Assembly: GCA_035403355.1 (NCBI GenBank)
Contig: DAONFA010000023.1
Coordinates: 1-10,279 of the forward strand
Direction of reading: 5' to 3'
Source of the DNA: Candidatus Cloacimonas sp.
Lineage (GTDB): Bacteria; Cloacimonadota; Cloacimonadia; Cloacimonadales; Cloacimonadaceae
DNA length: 10,279 nucleotides
Below, piece after piece: positions 7,214 to 10,279 of this stretch. The translations under genes were made by a program, and so were the position numbers. Below the pieces are notes generated by a model that saw only the letters and a list, made by a program, of their open reading frames with translations, searched no databases and was not told the DNA's origin. Numbering within the stretch: the stretch's first letter is position 1; the number at the start of each line of letters is the position of its first letter.

Positions 7214-7246
7214 GCCACATCAGCAAAAAAACAAAATGTGGCTTTT
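7214..7246 (+). terminator. Weak terminator-like hairpin
   Basis: GCCACAT (7214-7220) and ATGTGGC (7236-7242) form a perfect 7-bp stem with a 15-nt A-rich loop, followed by TTTT on the plus strand. No plus-strand gene reads into it, the loop is long and the T-run is short, so a terminator role is doubtful; the repeat itself is real. Confidence 0.25.
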
Positions 7247-7509
7247 CCAATACTAAAACTATATCCTCTTTCATCATCTATTCTATTATTTACCGAACTT
7301 CCATTTTGTCAATCATTTTCTCGGGGCAGTTTATAGTAACAGTTTCTTTACCTGGCAAATTTTTAAAAAAACTAACTGCCCTCTGCTGAAAACGATAAAA
7401 GAGAAACTTTAGTAAAACCTGGAATGTCCCTTTAAAAAAGTTAGTTCGGTTATAGGTTTTAGCCCTTTTAATGTTAAACCTGTTGGGGTATTAGTTGTTT
7501 TCCGCAAAC

Positions 7510-7537
7510 AAAAAACCGCCCAAAATTTGAGCGGTTT
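7510..7537 (-). terminator. Rho-independent terminator of the secD-secF operon
   Basis: On the minus strand AAACCGC (7537-7531) pairs with GCGGTTT (7519-7513), and the stem runs into a T-run (7515-7510) continued by GTTT. It starts 25 nt after the secF stop, the expected place for the end of the secDF transcript. Confidence 0.85.
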
Positions 7538-7562
7538 AATGTATATAAGTAGTATTTTGTTT

Positions 7563-8546
7563 TTATTTTTTTTTCTTAGTTAGGTGTTGCATTGTCTTCT
7601 TTTCTTTGTGGGTAATCAAATTCAGGTCTATAACTAAATTACTGGCAACAAAGATTGAGGAATAGGTGCCAAAGAAGATACCCAGGCAGATGGCAAAAGC
7701 AAAATCGTGAATTACGCTTCCACCCCAAAAATAAAGGCAGGCAGAAGTAAGAAAGGTTGTTCCACCGGTAATAACAGTTCGGGAAAGCGTATCGTTGATA
7801 GAACGATTGAAGACCTCCTGGATAGGGTCTTTGCGGTTTTTCTTCATATCTTCACGAATTCGGTCAAAGATAACAATTGTATCATTAATGCTGTAACCCA
7901 CGATAGTTAAAAGAGCAGCTATAATTTGCATTGTAATCTCTTTACCCGTGAGAGCAAAAATACCTACTATCATAAAGACATCGTGAAAGAGAGCCAGAAT
8001 TCCCATCAAACCAAATGTTAATTCAAAGCGGAACCAAATATAGATAATCATCGCAACTAAAGCAAGCATAACTGCCCAAAATGCTTGAGCGCGTAGTTCA
8101 CCGCCTACTTTAGGTCCAACTTCATAAATTTCTGCTATTACTTCTTTGTTCAGGTCTCGTCCTTGAACATATTGAGGAAAATTATCCTGAATAATTTCCA
8201 AAAGCTTATTCCGGGTTTCGGTGGAAAAGTCAGTTCCTTTGCCGATACTCTTAATTTTTATCTGGAAAATAGAATTATCAGGATTACCGATATAGGTAAT
8301 TTCTGCTTCCGGAAAACCGTTTTTAGTAAGGGTTGAGCGTAAATCCTCAATGGGCAGAGGTTGGATTTTGGGGTCTAATGCCTTCAGATTGACGGTTGCA
8401 GCTATTCCACTTGTGAAGTCAATGCTCCAATTTAATCCTCTAAAAATTATTCCGCCTAAGCCAATTAGCAACAAGGTAATAGAGAATGCGTAAAACCAGT
8501 AACGATACTTAACGAATTGGACATTTGTATGCTGTAGTATTCTCAT
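7563..8546 (-). CDS. secF: Protein translocase subunit SecF
   Basis: SecF pairs with SecD in the inner membrane and uses the proton gradient to aid Sec-dependent export. The 327-residue product has an N-terminal membrane helix (about 17-36), a periplasmic P4 domain opened by SIDFTSG (41-47), and the C-terminal helix bundle. Family hallmarks are VGPKVGGELRAQAFWAV (143-159), the conserved helix YSINDTIVIFDRIRE (218-232), and NRSINDTLSRTVITGGTTFLT split over 247-267. Most members read G-[IL]-DFTGG where this one has Ser at both outer Gly positions. The tail is lysine-rich (KKKK) and encoded by an A9 tract. The ATG lies 9 nt after the secD stop, behind AAGGAG that overlaps that stop, so translation is probably coupled. 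Length is normal for a stand-alone SecF. Confidence 0.97.
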   Translation of the reverse strand: MRILQHTNVQFVKYRYWFYAFSITLLLIGLGGIIFRGLNWSIDFTSGIAATVNLKALDPKIQPLPIEDLRSTLTKNGFPEAEITYIGNPDNSIFQIKIKSIGKGTDFSTETRNKLLEIIQDNFPQYVQGRDLNKEVIAEIYEVGPKVGGELRAQAFWAVMLALVAMIIYIWFRFELTFGLMGILALFHDVFMIVGIFALTGKEITMQIIAALLTIVGYSINDTIVIFDRIREDMKKNRKDPIQEVFNRSINDTLSRTVITGGTTFLTSACLYFWGGSVIHDFAFAICLGIFFGTYSSIFVASNLVIDLNLITHKEKKTMQHLTKKKK

Positions 8547-8551
8547 TTTTT

Positions 8552-8557
8552 CTCCTT
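8552..8557 (-). promoter_or_regulatory. Ribosome binding site of secF, overlapping the secD stop
   Basis: The minus strand reads TAAGGAG: the TAA ends secD and AAGGAG is the Shine-Dalgarno of secF, 5 nt before its ATG. Ribosomes finishing SecD would be delivered directly to the secF start, favouring matched output of the two partners. Confidence 0.85.
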
Positions 8558-10142
8558 ACACACTCAGTTTTGTCTTTTTGCTGCTTAAAACAATGTTATC
8601 CAGAATAGAGCGCACAATTACAATAGCAGAGAACATAGAGCCAATAATACCAATCACCAAAGTTACAGCAAAACCGCGGATAGGACCTGTGCCCAGATAA
8701 TAAAGAATTATTCCAGCAATAACAGTAGTGAGATTGGAATCCCAAACAGTTACCAGAGCTCTTTTAAAACCTGCATCAACAGCACTGCGGGGTGTTTTTC
8801 CCAAATCCAATTCTTCTCTGATGCGTTCATAAATAAGCACATTGGCATCAACAGCCATACCTATTGTAAGAATGATACCGGCAATTCCAGGTAGAGTGAG
8901 AGTGGCGCCAAAAGCAGTTAACATAGCTAAAATAAAGCCCACATTTAAGACCAGGGCAACATCTGCGATAAAGCCGCACAACTTATAATAGATAACCATA
9001 AATAGGACAACAAGAATCAAACCAATTAAACCAGCTGTAGTTCCCTTACTAATGCTATCTGCACCTAAAGTGGCACCAATTATGGAAGTGGAAACCGGTT
9101 TAATAGGAGCAATCAGATTTCCGGTATTGAGCACGATTGCCAATTCGTTTGCTTCAGTAGCAGTAAATCTACCTGTAATTTGAGCTCTGCCTCCAGCAAT
9201 CCTTTCCTGGATATTGGGAGCGGAATAAACAACTCCATCCAGAACGATGGCTAAACGCTTTCCTACATTATCGGAAGTAACTTTTTCAAACTTACGCGCT
9301 CCCGCTCTTTTCATTTCTATGGAAATGTAGGGCTTATTAGCAATCCGGGGATCGGTTGAAGTAGCTGAACCATATTCAACCTTAGCTTTAGCCAGATCAC
9401 CACCGGTAAGCTGAGCTGAAGAAGATAGAACATAAAGGGTTCTATCAGCCCGGGGATTTTCCGTATCTGCTTTATCCAAGGAAAGCTGATAACCCATAGG
9501 CACCATTTGGGCAAAAAGAGAATCTGCCAGCAAATCTTGAATTAGGCGTACATCAGTATATTGAATTTCATAATCCATCTCTCCAGGACGGATCAGAGAA
9601 CTGAAAACGCCAGTTCCGGCTTGCAAGCTATCGGTTGCAGTAGTATCCGCTAAAATGCTTTTATCTTTCTTCGCCATTTCTGCTAAAACCGGAAATTTAT
9701 CCAGATTACTGCTGATATTTCTATCAATTGCATCAATCACTCTTTTGGCTTCATCCACAGGAGTAACAAGTTTAAACTCCAGCATAGCGGTTTGTTTAAT
9801 TAAATTCTCAGCCGCTTTATAATCTGTTACACCAGGTAATTGAACCATAATCCGGTTCTCGCCTAATTTTTGAATTGAGGGCTCGGCTACGCCAAACTGG
9901 TCAATTCGTTCACGGATAATTTTAATGTTCTGTTCTACAGCATTGCGGGCATCGGCTTCAGATAATTCAGAAGTATCCACTTCCAAAAGTATCTGCATTC
10001 CTCCCCGGAGGTCAAGACCAAGCTTTAAATGATGCTTAGACCACCAGTCCGGCAGATTAGGAATTGCCATAGGAGCCAGAAAAAATGCTGTAACACAGAT
10101 AAATATGACTATGAATAAGCCACGCCAGGAAATTTTCTTCAT
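8556..10142 (-). CDS. secD: Protein translocase subunit SecD
   Basis: SecD forms the SecDF complex with the downstream gene product and completes protein export on the periplasmic side. The 528-residue product has membrane helix 1 at about 7-24 and the hallmark LGLDLRGG (41-48). The periplasmic P1 domain includes RERIDQFGVAEPSIQKLG (77-94) and IMVQLPGV (98-105), with LTGGDL (245-250) and LDGVVYSAP (301-309) in the head and following base region. Five C-terminal helices span about 366-512, containing GMAVDANVLIYERIREEL (428-445), which carries the conserved Asp of the proton path, and DSNLTT (468-473). Residues about 130-230 form a variable linker rich in Ser, Asp and Thr. The ATG at 10142 has GGGAG 10 nt upstream. 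secD and secF are separate here, unlike the fused secDF of many Bacteroidota. No yajC is seen in the window. Confidence 0.97.
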   Translation of the reverse strand: MKKISWRGLFIVIFICVTAFFLAPMAIPNLPDWWSKHHLKLGLDLRGGMQILLEVDTSELSEADARNAVEQNIKIIRERIDQFGVAEPSIQKLGENRIMVQLPGVTDYKAAENLIKQTAMLEFKLVTPVDEAKRVIDAIDRNISSNLDKFPVLAEMAKKDKSILADTTATDSLQAGTGVFSSLIRPGEMDYEIQYTDVRLIQDLLADSLFAQMVPMGYQLSLDKADTENPRADRTLYVLSSSAQLTGGDLAKAKVEYGSATSTDPRIANKPYISIEMKRAGARKFEKVTSDNVGKRLAIVLDGVVYSAPNIQERIAGGRAQITGRFTATEANELAIVLNTGNLIAPIKPVSTSIIGATLGADSISKGTTAGLIGLILVVLFMVIYYKLCGFIADVALVLNVGFILAMLTAFGATLTLPGIAGIILTIGMAVDANVLIYERIREELDLGKTPRSAVDAGFKRALVTVWDSNLTTVIAGIILYYLGTGPIRGFAVTLVIGIIGSMFSAIVIVRSILDNIVLSSKKTKLSV

Positions 10143-10152
10143 TGGCTTTATG

Positions 10153-10157
10153 CTCCC
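10153..10157 (-). promoter_or_regulatory. Ribosome binding site of secD
   Basis: GGGAG on the minus strand lies 10 nt before the secD ATG. The spacing is slightly long, but no better start is available and the N terminus fits the family. Confidence 0.6.
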
Positions 10158-10171
10158 TTTTGCATTATAAT

Positions 10172-10201
10172 ATTATATATCAGTTTTATTCCTTGACCCA
10201 A
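10172..10201 (-). promoter_or_regulatory. Candidate promoter of secD-secF
   Basis: On the minus strand TTGGGT (10196-10201) and a perfect TATAAT (10172-10177) are 18 nt apart; a second TATAAT lies at 10164-10169. Initiation near 10165 would leave a leader of about 20 nt holding the Shine-Dalgarno. The -10 is strong and the -35 weak (3 of 6). Confidence 0.45.
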
Positions 10202-10229
10202 AACTTTGATTAGCCCTTATTCGTCAAGG
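10191..10229. repeat. Inverted repeat CCTTGAC/GTCAAGG at the secD promoter
   Basis: CCTTGAC (10191-10197) and GTCAAGG (10223-10229) are perfect 7-bp inverted copies 25 nt apart. They bracket the stop of the possible upstream gene and overlap the candidate -35 of secD. No T-run follows on the minus strand, so this is not a typical terminator; a two-half-site operator or chance are alternatives. Confidence 0.4.
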
Positions 10230-10279
10230 GAAATGTTTGCTATTAGTTCTCCCCTGCCAATTTCCTGAATCAAAGAGCT
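10217..10279 (-). CDS. Possible C-terminal end of an upstream gene (partial)
   Basis: The minus strand is open from the window edge to TAA at 10219-10217 and reads 20 residues, SSLIQEIGRGELIANISLDE, of normal protein composition. Of the other two frames, one stops at its third codon and the other runs 17 codons. Too little is present to name a family. If real, the gene ends 74 nt before the secD start and could be co-transcribed with secD unless the candidate promoter between them dominates. Confidence 0.4.
   Translation of the reverse strand, partial: SSLIQEIGRGELIANISLDE

Larger units (their letters stand above)
7052..7509. other. Intergenic spacer between secF and the C25-family gene
   Basis: Apart from the promoter and RBS at its left end and a weak hairpin at 7214-7242, no gene is seen here. 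The longest ATG frame noticed is a 46-codon plus-strand frame at 7196-7336 without a ribosome binding site. The secF terminator bounds the right side, so the C25-family gene is probably transcribed independently of secDF. Confidence 0.6.

Noticed and set aside
7196..7336. 46-codon plus-strand frame (MKAVVPATSAKK...) in the secF-peptidase spacer
   Set aside because: It has no Shine-Dalgarno and no recognisable features, and the hairpin at 7214-7242 lies inside it.
9317..9514. 65-codon minus-strand frame inside secD
   Set aside because: It is an alternative frame within the well-conserved SecD head region.

Overview
The window looks like a chromosomal segment from a Gram-negative bacterium of the FCB group, most plausibly a Cloacimonadota (Candidatus Cloacimonas-like) genome. 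This is inferred from the AT-rich sequence, a very large secreted gingipain-type (C25) protein built from Ig-like, FnIII and ASH-like modules, and separate secD and secF genes rather than the fused secDF common in Bacteroidota. No marker gene fixes the taxonomy.

Layout. (i) 1-322 holds 3.6 copies of an 89-bp tandem repeat. Each copy carries a perfect 8-bp inverted repeat, and read on the minus strand the array forms a chain of overlapping 41-codon frames. The first frame entering the array is a 50-codon frame at 268-420 with the same C-terminal tail. (ii) 323-1075 has no confident gene. It holds short coding-like minus-strand frames without normal starts, a perfect 18-bp palindrome with a 3-nt loop at 629-667, and one weak plus-strand ORF (825-1103) behind a GGAGG. 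(iii) 1076-7051, minus strand, is one 1991-residue secreted C25-family protein. (iv) 7052-7562 is a spacer holding its candidate promoter and RBS and the terminator of the next operon. (v) 7563-10142, minus strand, is secD-secF, translationally coupled, with a candidate promoter just upstream of secD. (vi) 10217-10279 may be the last 20 codons of another minus-strand gene.

Functional picture. SecD and SecF are inner-membrane partners of the Sec translocon that use the proton gradient to help pull exported proteins across. The neighbouring C25 protein has a signal peptide and would be a Sec client, but it appears to be a separate transcription unit. The main oddities are the overlapping-frame repeat array, the absence of the usual Gly-His-Gly catalytic histidine in the C25 domain although the Cys nucleophile is present, and a duplicated ~170-residue module near the C terminus of that protein.
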